NCBI RefSeq assembly: GCF_026339875.1
Contig: NZ_JAPEPZ010000001.1
Location: 496,001-560,000, forward strand
Source of the DNA: Streptomyces sp. NBC_01571
GTDB lineage: Bacteria; Actinomycetota; Actinomycetes; Streptomycetales; Streptomycetaceae
Direction of reading: 5' to 3'
DNA: 64,000 nt
Both the position numbers and the translations under genes were made by a program. Of this stretch, positions 9,913 through 18,525 are shown in pieces. A model generated the notes under the pieces. It did no database searches. It was given only the letters and a program-made list of their open reading frames with translations, and was not told where the DNA came from. Numbering within the stretch: the stretch's first letter is position 1; every line of letters begins with the position of its first letter.

Positions 9913-10286
9913 GTGCCGAGCGGTACTTCTCCAGGCGGTCCGGGCCGGTCGGCCGCTGACGACGACGGGGCGGTTTTCATGTGGGCACGTGTGGATGGCA
10001 GGCGGTCCTTCGAGCTCGGCACGGCCGACGAGATGCGGACCAGGCTCAACCGGTTGGTCGTGTCGGGCAGGAAGACCGCGTCCACCGGCCTTTCGACGAG
10101 GTGACGTGGGAGCACGTGGAGGCCGAGGGCGAAGGTCATGTCTCGGTGGATGAATGGCGTGCGGGGCATCGTCGGTACTGGGACCGCATGGGCACTCCCG
10201 TCGACGACCGCACGATGGTCGTGTGCGTGGGGTTCCGGCTGGTCGAGGGCTCTGCCCTGTCGGACACCACGGATTCGGCCGCCTGA
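9913..10286 (+). pseudogene. Decayed ASCH-domain protein
   Basis: A first segment from GTG 9913 (preceded by agaggaa) encodes MWARVDGRRSFELGT and VSGRKTASTGL, the N-terminal half of an actinobacterial ASCH-domain protein, then hits a stop at about 10104. The C-terminal half (VTWEHVEAEGEGHVSVDEWR, then RYWDRMGTPVDD and VVCVGFRLVE) appears in another frame from about 10100 to 10286. Roughly 40-45 residues of the central domain are missing between them, so this is an internal deletion plus frameshift rather than one sequencing error. ASCH domains are RNA-binding-like. Product non-functional by inference. Confidence 0.7.
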
Positions 10287-10381
10287 GTCCCCGCTTCCGC
10301 AGGACTCTCCCTCTACGGCCGCGCGGGGCGGACCGAGCGATGACCGGACGCGCGGCCCCGGCGGGACACGGTGGCTTACGC

Positions 10382-10437
10382 CGAGCAATTATGTCGTGCA
10401 CAACTTACTTGCACACAAGAATATTGCTCGCTATGTT
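10382..10437 (+). promoter_or_regulatory. Promoter with nested inverted repeats upstream of the secreted hydrolase
   Basis: An AT-rich island in GC-rich DNA. Outer arms cgagcaat (10382-10389) and attgctcg (10423-10430) are perfect inverted repeats. An inner imperfect pair is gtgcacaa (10396-10403) and ttgcacac (10409-10416). A good -35/-10 pair, TTGCAC (10409-10414) and TATGTT (10432-10437) with 17-base spacing, overlaps the inner repeat. The geometry suggests repression by a dimeric regulator such as a MarR-type protein; the regulator is not identified here. Confidence 0.55.
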
Positions 10438-10512
10438 TCTCCTGTCGCCCCGGGCCGGAACGCCCAGGACGACCGACCGATGTCCAGCGCCACGCCCCGA
10501 AGGGGAGTCACC

Positions 10513-11364
10513 ATGAACCTCAAGACCGCGATCCGTCCCACCCGCAGGCGCGCCGCTGTGCTGGGAGCCGTTGCCGGTGTGGCGGCTCTCACCCTGACCG
10601 CCGCCACGGGCCCGGCCAGCGCGGCCAGGGCCGAGCACCGCCCGTCCGAGGCGAAGCCCACGGTCGTGCTGGTGCACGGCGCCTTCGCGGACTCCTCCAG
10701 CTGGAACGGAGTGATCGAGCGTCTGCGGCGCGACGGGTATCCGGTGATCGCCGCCGCCAACCCGTTGCGCGGGCCGGCCAGTGACGCCGCGTACGTCCAC
10801 AGCGTGCTGAAGCGCGTGAACGGGCCGGTCGTTCTCGTCGGCCACTCCTACGGCGGCTCGGTGATCAGCGAGGCCGCCGCCGACTCCCCCCAGGTCAAGG
10901 CGCTGGTCTACGTCGCCGCCTTCGCCCCCGACAAGGGCGAGAGCGCGCTGGAACTGTCCGGCAAGTTCCCCGGCAGCACCCTCGGTACCGCCCTCGACCC
11001 CGTGCCCTTCCCGCTCCCCGGCGGCGGCACCGGCACCGACCTCTACATCAAGGCCGACAAGTTCCACCACCAGTTCGCCGCCGACGTGCCCAAGCCGGTC
11101 ACCGACCTGATGGCCGCCACCCAGCGCCCGGTCGCCGCCTCCGCCCTGGACGAGAAGGCCACCACGGCCGCCTGGAAGACCATCCCCTCCTGGGACCTCA
11201 TCACCACCCAGGACTACAACATCCCGCCGGCCGCGCAGCGCTTCATGGCCCGGCGCGCCCACGCGCACACCGTCGAGATCAAGGCGTCCCACGCGGTCTC
11301 GGTCTCCCACCCGGGCGCCGTCACCCGCCTGATAGAGCAAGCCGCCCGGACCACCACCCGCTGA
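10513..11364 (+). CDS. Secreted alpha/beta hydrolase
   Basis: A 283-residue hydrolase. The N-terminus has twin arginines (RPTRRRAAVLG) then a hydrophobic stretch ending ASAARA, a Tat- or Sec-type signal peptide. The fold begins VVLVHGAFADSSSW (oxyanion HG), with nucleophile elbow GHSYGG and catalytic His near the C-terminus in KASHAVSVSHP. Such proteins are often annotated as esterase-like alpha/beta hydrolases; the substrate is unknown. ATG 10513 is chosen because AGGGGAG precedes it by about six bases and the signal peptide starts there. A strong hairpin follows the stop. Confidence 0.85.
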   Translation: MNLKTAIRPTRRRAAVLGAVAGVAALTLTAATGPASAARAEHRPSEAKPTVVLVHGAFADSSSWNGVIERLRRDGYPVIAAANPLRGPASDAAYVHSVLKRVNGPVVLVGHSYGGSVISEAAADSPQVKALVYVAAFAPDKGESALELSGKFPGSTLGTALDPVPFPLPGGGTGTDLYIKADKFHHQFAADVPKPVTDLMAATQRPVAASALDEKATTAAWKTIPSWDLITTQDYNIPPAAQRFMARRAHAHTVEIKASHAVSVSHPGAVTRLIEQAARTTTR

Positions 11365-11387
11365 GACCGCGCCTAACCCTGACAACA

Positions 11388-11424
11388 CCTGTGGGCGACC
11401 CGGCAAGACCGGGTCGCCCACAGG
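11388..11424. terminator. Bidirectional terminator hairpin
   Basis: A perfect 16-bp stem (11388-11403 with 11409-11424) around the five-base loop caaga lies between the converging hydrolase and chitinase genes. No long T-run is present, as usual in Streptomyces. Confidence 0.85.
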
Positions 11425-11445
11425 CAGAAGACGGCGCGGCGCCGC

Positions 11446-12594
11446 TCAGCAGTAGAGGTTGTCGCCCGGAGCGACCCCGAGGATCGCCGTGAACTGCTGG
11501 TACGCGTTCACCCGGCTCTGCACCTGCGCGGGGTTGCGGCCGTCGCACTCCAGCGAGCCGTTGATGGAGCGGATCGTCTGGCCGAAGCCGGCCTGGTTCA
11601 CCATGGCGTTGTGCGGCGTCATCGAGCCGGGGCCCGACTGCGTGTTCCAGTACCAGAGCCCCGTCTTCCAGGCGACGGCCGCGTCCTGCTCGACCCGCCA
11701 CGGGTTGCCCAGCAGATCGATGCCGAGGGCGTCACCGGCGGCCTTGTAGTTGAAGTTCCAGCTGAGCTGGATCGGCCCGCGGCCGTAGTACGCGGCCTGC
11801 CCGGCCGGGCAGCCGTAGGGCTGACCGGGGTCGCAGTAGTGCGGATAGTTGGCGGTGTTCTGCTCCACCACGTAGACCAGCCCGCCGGTCTCGTGGTTGA
11901 CGTTGGCGAGGAAGGCCGCGGCCTCCTGCTTCTTGACCGTGTCGCTCCCGCTGTTCGCGAACCCCGGGTACGAGCTCAGCGCCTGGACGAGACCGCTGTA
12001 GGTATAAAAGCCGTTCCGGCCCGGGAACATCTGGTTGAACTGCGCCTCGCTGACGACGAACCCGGACGGGTTGGTGCCGCCACCGCCGCTCGCGGGGGCG
12101 TTCCACTTCTGGTTGGCCGCGCCCGTACACGTCCATATCTGCAGCCGGCTGCCGTTCGCGGAGTTGTTGTCGCGGACGTCCAGGCACTTGTTGGCCGCGG
12201 GGTTGACGATGTCGTGGGCCGCGGTCACCACCCACTGCTGGTTGGCGCCGCCGGAGCAGTCCCACAGCTGGACCGCGGCGCCGTCGGCGGTGCCGCGGTC
12301 GACGACGTCGAGGCACTTCCCGAGCGCCCGCAGGGTCCCGTCGCCGGAGTTCGACCAGCTCTGCGCGCCGGTCCCGTTGCAGTCGTAGAGCTGTATCGCG
12401 GTGCCGTTGGCGCTGTTCGCGGCGGCCACGTCCACGCATTTCCCGGCGAGCCCGGAGATCTGGCCACTGGCCGCGTGCGCGGGCGGCGAAGCGAGGAACA
12501 GCGCGGAGAGGATCACCGTGAGGAGGGCTGTCACCAGGGAACGTCCCACGGTGACCCGTCTGAGGGAGAAGTGTCCGGCAGGGCTGATGAGCAT
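11446..12594 (-). CDS. Secreted GH19 chitinase with N-terminal ricin-type (CBM13) lectin domain
   Basis: A 382-residue secreted endochitinase. The signal peptide is a hydrophobic core (SLVTALLTVILSALFLAS) ending AHAA near residue 42. A ricin-like carbohydrate-binding domain follows (about 45-165), with repeated KCxDV and QxW-type motifs (AQSW, NQQW, NQKW). A Gly/Thr linker leads to the GH19 domain (about 178-382). The catalytic acid is Glu235 in NHETGG and a second Glu is about 244 (YVVEQN); YYGRGPIQLSWNFNYK is the family signature. A DasR-like site lies about 100 bases upstream, so expression probably responds to N-acetylglucosamine. Confidence 0.93.
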   Translation of the reverse strand: MLISPAGHFSLRRVTVGRSLVTALLTVILSALFLASPPAHAASGQISGLAGKCVDVAAANSANGTAIQLYDCNGTGAQSWSNSGDGTLRALGKCLDVVDRGTADGAAVQLWDCSGGANQQWVVTAAHDIVNPAANKCLDVRDNNSANGSRLQIWTCTGAANQKWNAPASGGGGTNPSGFVVSEAQFNQMFPGRNGFYTYSGLVQALSSYPGFANSGSDTVKKQEAAAFLANVNHETGGLVYVVEQNTANYPHYCDPGQPYGCPAGQAAYYGRGPIQLSWNFNYKAAGDALGIDLLGNPWRVEQDAAVAWKTGLWYWNTQSGPGSMTPHNAMVNQAGFGQTIRSINGSLECDGRNPAQVQSRVNAYQQFTAILGVAPGDNLYC

Positions 12595-12653
12595 CGGGGC
12601 ATCGCTCCTAATACGGCCGGAGGCCGCGGCGGTGGGGAGGGAGCTGTGCGGGA

Positions 12654-12691
12654 AGGTGCCGCGCCCGGAGCGGACTCCGGACGCGGCACCT
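12654..12691. other. Strong hairpin between the GH13 gene and the chitinase
   Basis: aggtgccgcg (12654-12663) pairs with cgcggcacct (12682-12691), and an inner ccggag/ctccgg pair extends the fold. It could terminate the minus-strand sugar operon before the chitinase, or be a leader structure of the chitinase mRNA; the sequence alone does not decide. Confidence 0.55.
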
Positions 12692-12693
12692 CA

Positions 12694-12709
12694 TCAGGTC
12701 TAGACCATG
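12694..12709 (-). promoter_or_regulatory. Candidate DasR response element (dre) upstream of the chitinase
   Basis: The palindrome core ggtctagacc (12697-12706) matches the centre of the dre consensus A(C/G)TGGTCTAGACCA(C/G)T; the outer bases match only partly. Position about 100 bases upstream of a chitinase start is where DasR sites are expected. DasR represses chitinolytic genes until glucosamine-6-phosphate accumulates. Confidence 0.7.
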
Positions 12710-12813
12710 ACAGGCTGACGGGACCACGTCAACAAGCGTGCGCGGCCCTTTCCGAGGGCGTCGTCAAGGCTGCCTCCGGGCACGCCGGGTGGCGGCCCAT
12801 CAGGTGATCACGG

Positions 12814-14424
12814 TCAGGCAGGGTGGCGATCCTCGCCGACCGTGGGGCCCACCAGCCACACGCACGCGTCCACCGGCAATGCGCCACCGTCCGGCAGTGC
12901 CGTGCTCGCCAGCACCGGCCGGCCGAAGAGCCCCAGCCGGTCCAAGTCGAGCGCTTCGGAGCCGAGGTTGACCACACAGGTCAGCTCACCCCGGGAGAAG
13001 GCAAGGTAGGGGGCATCGGCCGGCGAGTGCCAACGCAGGGTGCCGTGTGCGGCGACCGGGTGTTCCCTGCGCAGCCGCAGCGCTCGCCGGTAGAGGGACA
13101 GGGTGGAGTCCGGGTCCTCACGCTGGGCGGCAACGGTGTACCGGCTCCAGTCCTCGGGCTGAGGCAGCCAGCAGGCGTCGGGCGCGGCCGTGGTGAACCC
13201 GTACGGCGGCCGGTCTCCGTTCCAGGGGATCGGCACGCGTGCGCCGTCGCGTCCTCGGTCCGTGCCGCCGGAGCGGCGCCACAGCGGGTCCCGGATCCGG
13301 TCGTCGGGCAGGTGAGCCTGCGGCAGTCCCAGCTCTTCCCCCTGGTAGAGGTAGACGGCGCCGGGCAGGGCGAGCATCAGCAACGCGGCCGATCCGGCGC
13401 GCAGTTCGCTGCCCAGACGAGTCGCGGGCCGTGGAGCGTCGTGGCTGGACATCACCCAGGTCACGGGGGCGTCGACGGCGGCAGTCGCGGCGAGCGACTC
13501 GTCGATCACCCGGCGCAGCTCGGATGCCTGCCAAGGCGCCTCCAGGAAGGCGAAGTTGAAGGCCTGCTGCATCTCGTCCGCGCGAACGTACCGGGCCAGG
13601 CGGGCGGGTTCGAAGACCGCGGACTCCGCGACGAGCACACGCTCCCCGGGGGCCACCGCACCCGGCGGGGCGGGGTGGGTGTCGAGCAGGGTTCGCCACT
13701 CGCGGTACAGGGGATGCAGTTCCTCCTGGTCGTAGTACGGCATCAGGTGGTTGCGCGCGGGATCCTGGTGCTGGCCGGGCCCGGCGTCGGGCAGGCCCTC
13801 AGCCTTGAACAGGGCGTGGGCCACGTCGATCCGGAAGCCGTCCACGCCCTGGTCGAGCCAGAAGCGCAGGACCCTGGAGAACTCGGCACGCACATGGGGG
13901 TCGCGCCAGTCGAAGTCGGGTTGCTCCGGCGCGTGGAGATGGAGGTACCACTGGCCGTCGGGCACCCGGGTCCAGGCCGGACCGCCGAAGGCCGACTCCC
14001 AGTCGTTGGGCGGTTGGGCGCCGTCCGGGCCCTTGCCGGTACGGAAGAGGTACCGTTCGCGTGCCGCGGATCCGGGGCCGGCCGCCAGTGCCTCGCGGAA
14101 CCAGGGATGGGTGTCCGAACTGTGGTTGGGCACCACGTCGACGATGACCTTGAGACCCATGGCGTGGGCTCGGGCGGTGAGGGCCGTGAAGTCCTCGAGA
14201 GTACCGAGGTCGTCGGCGACAGCGGTGTGGTCGGCGATGTCGTAGCCGCCGTCGGCCAGCGGCGACGGATAGCAGGGCGTGATCCAGATCGCGTCCGCCC
14301 CGAGGTCCCTGACATGGTCGAGGTGCCGGGTGATGCCCGGCAGATCCCCGGTCCCGTCGCCGTCGCTGTCGGCGAAGGAACGGGGGTATATCTCGTAGCA
14401 GACGGCGTCGCGCCACCAGATCAT
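12814..14424 (-). CDS. GH13 family alpha-glucosidase
   Basis: A 536-residue intracellular alpha-glucosidase-type enzyme; no signal peptide. The start MIWWRDAVCYEIYPRSFADS is the classic GH13 first strand. Catalytic residues are nucleophile Asp200 (DGFRIDVAH), acid/base Glu267 (VLVAES) and Asp329 (SSHD). DVVPNHSSD and YQGEELGLP fit the oligo-1,6-glucosidase/alpha-glucosidase subfamily. ATG 14424 overlaps the stop of the upstream gene (ATGA), so the longer open frame is not used. It is the last gene of the LacI-regulated operon and should hydrolyse the imported sugar or a product of GH130/oxidoreductase action. Confidence 0.9.
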   Translation of the reverse strand: MIWWRDAVCYEIYPRSFADSDGDGTGDLPGITRHLDHVRDLGADAIWITPCYPSPLADGGYDIADHTAVADDLGTLEDFTALTARAHAMGLKVIVDVVPNHSSDTHPWFREALAAGPGSAARERYLFRTGKGPDGAQPPNDWESAFGGPAWTRVPDGQWYLHLHAPEQPDFDWRDPHVRAEFSRVLRFWLDQGVDGFRIDVAHALFKAEGLPDAGPGQHQDPARNHLMPYYDQEELHPLYREWRTLLDTHPAPPGAVAPGERVLVAESAVFEPARLARYVRADEMQQAFNFAFLEAPWQASELRRVIDESLAATAAVDAPVTWVMSSHDAPRPATRLGSELRAGSAALLMLALPGAVYLYQGEELGLPQAHLPDDRIRDPLWRRSGGTDRGRDGARVPIPWNGDRPPYGFTTAAPDACWLPQPEDWSRYTVAAQREDPDSTLSLYRRALRLRREHPVAAHGTLRWHSPADAPYLAFSRGELTCVVNLGSEALDLDRLGLFGRPVLASTALPDGGALPVDACVWLVGPTVGEDRHPA

Positions 14425-15629
14425 GCCGTACGGCTCCGTTCTCCCACCGTGACGACCTGCTGTGCGCGACCGCTCACCGTCGACCTCGTGGCTGCCTCGG
14501 CGACCGCTACGGCGTTGACTCCCGCACGCGCGTCGGCGACCGGTGTGCCGCCGGTCGCGGCACACCGCACCAGGTCCGCCATGGCCGCGCGCACGCTCTC
14601 GGCGTACACGTACGGCTTGCGTTCCTCGCCGCCCAGGTCCAGGACCGCGTCGACGCGGTGGGGCGCCGGCCGGGTGACGCCCCTGCCCCGGGCGGGCGCC
14701 GCTCCCCCGGCGTCACGGCGCACCGTGACGGACACGCGGTCGTCGGGGTGCGGCCTGAAGCCGGGAACATGCAGCAACTCGGACGACCTGACGGGAAGTT
14801 GCTCCCAGGACCGGACACCGGCTTCGTCCGTCCAGGCCGTGATGACGGCGTGTGTCGGAATCCACCCGGTGATACGCGACTCGGCGAAGCCATGGTCCAG
14901 GCGCATCAGTTGACGTTCGCAGCGATGGGCATGGGTGAAGGAGTGCAGGTGCGTGGCGAGTACGCCACCCGGGTGCACCACGTCCGCGACGACCATGTCG
15001 ACCGGGCCGCCAGGACGTCGTACCGCTGTGGCCCTCACTTCCTGCGGCTCGCTCCCGAGCAGAGCCCGGGCCGCGTCGAAGAAGTGGACGCCGTGCTCGA
15101 CGAAGATGCCGCCACTGCGTTCCGGATCCCAGAACCAGTGGTCGACGTCGAGATCCTCGTCGGCGGCGTCGTTCTCGAACAGGAAGCGACGCGGGCTGTC
15201 CAACAAACCCTCGAGGATGAGCTGTTGGACAGCGCGCAGCAGTGGGTTGTAGCGCAGGACGTGGTCCACCACGAGCGTGCCGACCGCCCGCGACGCCTCC
15301 TCCCCCACCCGCTCGGCGTCCTGTGCGGTGGTCGCCAGAGGCTTCTCGCAGAAGACGTGCCGGCCCGCGCGCAGGGCGGCGATCGACAACTCGGCGTGTG
15401 TGGCGGGGGGAGTCGCCACTGCCACGATGTCGACGTCCGGGCGGCGCAGGAGTGCGTCCGGATCCAGGCAGGGCGTGGCACGGTGACGCCGGGCGAGGGC
15501 GTCCGCGCGCGCCGGGTCGGCGTCGGCCACGGCCGTGACGCGCAGCCCCGGCAGTCCGGCCACGGCGTCCAGGACGTACGCCCCGAACGCGCCGCAGCCG
15601 ACCAGGCCGAGCCCCAGCTCCGCCGTCAC
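14421..15629 (-). CDS. Gfo/Idh/MocA family NAD(P)-dependent oxidoreductase
   Basis: A 402-residue cytosolic sugar oxidoreductase. The Rossmann motif GLGLVGCGAFGAYV is at the N-terminus and the family signature EKPLATT (catalytic Lys) near residue 95. HWFWDPERSGG and EHGVHFFD lie in the C-terminal substrate domain. The start GTG 15629 overlaps the stop of the GH130 gene (GTGA); the upstream part of the open frame is shadow. Operon position between GH130 and GH13 suggests it oxidises, reduces or epimerises part of the imported glycan. Exact substrate unknown. Confidence 0.88.
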   Translation of the reverse strand: MTAELGLGLVGCGAFGAYVLDAVAGLPGLRVTAVADADPARADALARRHRATPCLDPDALLRRPDVDIVAVATPPATHAELSIAALRAGRHVFCEKPLATTAQDAERVGEEASRAVGTLVVDHVLRYNPLLRAVQQLILEGLLDSPRRFLFENDAADEDLDVDHWFWDPERSGGIFVEHGVHFFDAARALLGSEPQEVRATAVRRPGGPVDMVVADVVHPGGVLATHLHSFTHAHRCERQLMRLDHGFAESRITGWIPTHAVITAWTDEAGVRSWEQLPVRSSELLHVPGFRPHPDDRVSVTVRRDAGGAAPARGRGVTRPAPHRVDAVLDLGGEERKPYVYAESVRAAMADLVRCAATGGTPVADARAGVNAVAVAEAATRSTVSGRAQQVVTVGERSRTA

Positions 15630-16705
15630 GCCGTGCGTTCCAGCAGGGCGACGCCGATATGTGCGTCGGCCATGCCGTAGAAGACGAACAGCTTGCCGTC
15701 GACCTCTTCGATGGCGGTCGGGAAGACGACGTTCGGCACCGTGCCGGAGCGCTCCTCCTCGGTCTCGGGCGCCATCAACGGCTCCGTCGAGCGGGCCAGG
15801 ACCCGCGAGGGGTCGGCCGGGTCGAGAATCATGGCGCCCGCCGCGTAGGAGACGTTCTGGTTCTGGACCCAGGGGTCCTCGATGGTGCCGGAGACGCCGT
15901 GGTGGATGAGCAGCCAGCCCTCGTCCACACGGATCGGCGCGGGGCCGCCCCCGATCTTCAAGTCCTCCCACGGGTGCGCGGACAGCGCGACGAGCTTGTG
16001 GTGGCGCGGGCGGGTCAGTGCGCTGATGTCGCGCTCCACCTCGGCCACGGGCACGTAGGAGATCCAGATGCCCGGACGTTCGTCCGTCAGACCTGCCGGG
16101 AGGTGGACGCCCTCGCCGGGCCGGAACCAGCCCAGGTCCCACATCGGCCGGTGCAGCATGGCGTACGACGGCTCCCCGCCGGGTCCGGGGACCGGCTCGG
16201 GGAAGTGGACGACGTCCTTGTTGGGGAAGAGATTGAGGTCCGTGTCGAGATCGGGCTGGTAGGCGAACTGAACGGGACCCAGGCGGGTCCAGTCGGTGAG
16301 GTCCGTGGAGACGGCGAGGGCCGGCTTCGGGCCGAGCGGTCCATAGGCGACGTACGACATGACGTAGCGGCCCAGGCTCGGGATCCAGGTGACCCGGGGG
16401 TCCTCGACGCCGGCGTTGTTCTTGCCTCGCTCCCAGCCCTCGTCGGGCGCCAGGACGACGCCGCGCCGCTCGACGCCACAGGGGACGCCCTCTTCGTCGA
16501 AGAGGACCTTCGCCAGGCCGACGCGTGAGACGTTGCCCTCCGCGACCAGGCGGGGCAGCAGGTGCAGGGTGCCGTCGGGGGTACGGCCGGAGGCGGGGTT
16601 GAGGACGCCCTCCGTCTCGTACGGCTGACCGGACAGTGGTGACATCACCATGCCCTTGCGGACAAGGCGGTACGGGATGGGATTCTGCGGCGCGGGGTGG
16701 TTCAT
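15626..16705 (-). CDS. GH130-family glycosidase/phosphorylase-like protein
   Basis: A 359-residue five-bladed propeller enzyme of the GH130 type. Visible motifs are NPASGRTPDGTLHLLPRL near the N-terminus, GVEDPRVTW, FPNKDVVHFPE, GGGPAPIRVDEGWLLIHHGV and VVFPTAIEEV. GH130 members phosphorolyse or hydrolyse beta-mannosides; this one could act on a mannosyl- or glucosyl-containing disaccharide, but phosphorylase versus hydrolase cannot be told here. There is no signal peptide, so it acts on imported sugar. It lies 7 bases downstream of the permease gene and overlaps the next gene. Confidence 0.85.
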   Translation of the reverse strand: MNHPAPQNPIPYRLVRKGMVMSPLSGQPYETEGVLNPASGRTPDGTLHLLPRLVAEGNVSRVGLAKVLFDEEGVPCGVERRGVVLAPDEGWERGKNNAGVEDPRVTWIPSLGRYVMSYVAYGPLGPKPALAVSTDLTDWTRLGPVQFAYQPDLDTDLNLFPNKDVVHFPEPVPGPGGEPSYAMLHRPMWDLGWFRPGEGVHLPAGLTDERPGIWISYVPVAEVERDISALTRPRHHKLVALSAHPWEDLKIGGGPAPIRVDEGWLLIHHGVSGTIEDPWVQNQNVSYAAGAMILDPADPSRVLARSTEPLMAPETEEERSGTVPNVVFPTAIEEVDGKLFVFYGMADAHIGVALLERTA

Positions 16706-16712
16706 GCGGGGT

Positions 16713-17612
16713 TCAGCCCTTTACTCCGGAGTCGATGTTGGTGTGGGTGAAATGACGCTGGAACACGAGGAACAGCGCCACGGCGGGAAGAGCCAGTACG
16801 CAGGCGCCGGCCAGCAGCGCGCCGGTCGGATTGGCGACGGTGCCCTGCAGGTTGGACAGGAAGCCCGCGAGCGAGACGGCCAGCGGCTGCATGTCGGTGT
16901 TCTTGGTGACGAGGAAGGGCCACAGGAACTCGTTCCACGGACCGATGAACGTCAGCAGGACGCCGGTGAGGAGCGCCGGACGGGCCATGGGCAGTGCGAT
17001 CGTCCACAGGATGCGCAGTTCGCTCGCACCGTCGATGCGCGCCGCCTCGAAGAGCGAGGCCGGCAGCTGCAGGAAGAACTGACGGAAGAGGAACACCGCG
17101 GTCGAGTTGATCGCGAAGGGCAGGATCATGCCCAGATAGCTGTCGCCGAGACCGTAGTTGCGCACGACCAGCGCGTACAGCGGCAGCATCAGCAGCTGGA
17201 ACGGGATGGTCTGGACGAGCAGCAGCGTGGCGAACACGGTGCCGCGGCCGCGGAAGGTGAGTTGGGCGAGGGCGTATCCGGCGAGGACGCCGAAGACGAG
17301 CGTGCACAGCAGTACTCCACCGGTGACGATGCCGGAGTTCAGCAGTGAACGGCCCAGCGAGATCGCGCCGTTGATCGCCCGGTAGTTGGCGGTGGTGAAG
17401 CCACCGGGCAGGGCGCCCGACACGTCGCCGGTGGTCGTCTTCTTCAACGAGCCGACGACCATGTAGTAGAAGGGGAAGAGGAAGGCGACCGCTCCGAGCG
17501 ACAGGACGGTCAGCTGCAGTATGCGGCCGGTCCGGGCTCTGCCGGTCGTGGGGCTCGGTGTCTCCCGGGTCGCCGGCGCAGGGGTGGCGGACTCGGTGGT
17601 GGGGGTGCTCAT
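16713..17612 (-). CDS. Carbohydrate ABC transporter permease, MalG type
   Basis: A 299-residue inner-membrane permease of the CUT1 type. Six hydrophobic helices are visible. The cytoplasmic EAA loop, which docks the ATPase, is EAARIDGASELRILWTIALP. A proline/threonine-rich N-terminal tail precedes the first helix. ATG 17612 lies 4 bases from the stop of the other permease; the upstream portion of the open frame is shadow. No ATPase is encoded nearby, so a shared ATPase such as MsiK, as in other Streptomyces sugar systems, is inferred. Confidence 0.92.
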   Translation of the reverse strand: MSTPTTESATPAPATRETPSPTTGRARTGRILQLTVLSLGAVAFLFPFYYMVVGSLKKTTTGDVSGALPGGFTTANYRAINGAISLGRSLLNSGIVTGGVLLCTLVFGVLAGYALAQLTFRGRGTVFATLLLVQTIPFQLLMLPLYALVVRNYGLGDSYLGMILPFAINSTAVFLFRQFFLQLPASLFEAARIDGASELRILWTIALPMARPALLTGVLLTFIGPWNEFLWPFLVTKNTDMQPLAVSLAGFLSNLQGTVANPTGALLAGACVLALPAVALFLVFQRHFTHTNIDSGVKG

Positions 17613-17616
17613 GGCG

Positions 17617-18516
17617 TCAGTCGCCCCTCTCGGAGATCTTTCGGGCCAGCAGGGAGACGGCGAGCACGAACACCATGAGGACGATGCCCAGGGCGGCCGC
17701 GAAGTCGGGGTGTCCCTGTTCGATGCCCTTCTGGTACATGAGGAGCACGGGCGAGACCGAGGCATGGTCCGGGCCGCCGCCTCCCGTGAGCAGATAGGGC
17801 TCGCTGAACAGGTTGGCGCCCGTGATGATCGCGTAGATCAGGACCAGCGTGGTGGCAGGACGGACGCCGGGAACGGTGATGGAGAAGAACCGGCGCACGC
17901 TGCCCGCGCCGTCCACGGCGGCCGCCTCGTACAGCTCCCGGCTGACGTTCTGGAGTGCGGCCAGGTAGAGCATCACGAAGAAGCCGAGCTGCTTCCAGGT
18001 GACGAAGAAGGCGATCATCGGCATCGCCAGATGGGTGTTGACGAGCCAGGACGGGTCGGGGGCCAGGCCGCCCAGTGCGTGGTTGACCAGTCCGTCCGAG
18101 CCGAAGAGGAAGGCCCACACGGCGACGAGCGCGACACTGGCGGTGACGTAGGGCACGTAATAGGCGGCCCGGAAGAACGAGCGGAAGGGCAGCTTGGCGT
18201 TGAGCGCGGCCGCCAGGACCAGCGAAAGACCCACGGTCAACGGGACGTTGATCACGAGGAAGATCAGGATGTTGAGGAAGGCGCGGCCCACGACGGGATC
18301 GGTGAAGACGTCCCGGTAGTTGCTCAGACCGACCCAGGGCGAGTCCACGCCCGCGCCGGGCGCGGTGAAGTAGAACCGGTGGAAGGAGATCCACACCGTG
18401 TAGCCCAGGGGTACGGCGAACACGGCCAGAACGAAGAGCACGTAGGGTGCGGCGAACAGGGCACCGATCCGCGAAGTACCGCGCCGGCCGGGCCCGTTGG
18501 TGTGCGAGAGTGTCAT
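17617..18516 (-). CDS. Carbohydrate ABC transporter permease, MalF type
   Basis: A 299-residue CUT1 permease partner. N-terminal helix LFAAPYVLFVLAVFAVPLGY, periplasmic-side loop with WVGLSNYRDVF, and EAA loop EAAAVDGAGSVRRFFSITVP are all present, with six predicted helices. It starts at ATG 18516, 9 bases after the binding-protein stop, so it is in the same operon. It forms the channel with the next permease. Confidence 0.92.
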   Translation of the reverse strand: MTLSHTNGPGRRGTSRIGALFAAPYVLFVLAVFAVPLGYTVWISFHRFYFTAPGAGVDSPWVGLSNYRDVFTDPVVGRAFLNILIFLVINVPLTVGLSLVLAAALNAKLPFRSFFRAAYYVPYVTASVALVAVWAFLFGSDGLVNHALGGLAPDPSWLVNTHLAMPMIAFFVTWKQLGFFVMLYLAALQNVSRELYEAAAVDGAGSVRRFFSITVPGVRPATTLVLIYAIITGANLFSEPYLLTGGGGPDHASVSPVLLMYQKGIEQGHPDFAAALGIVLMVFVLAVSLLARKISERGD

Positions 18517-18525
18517 GACGGGACC

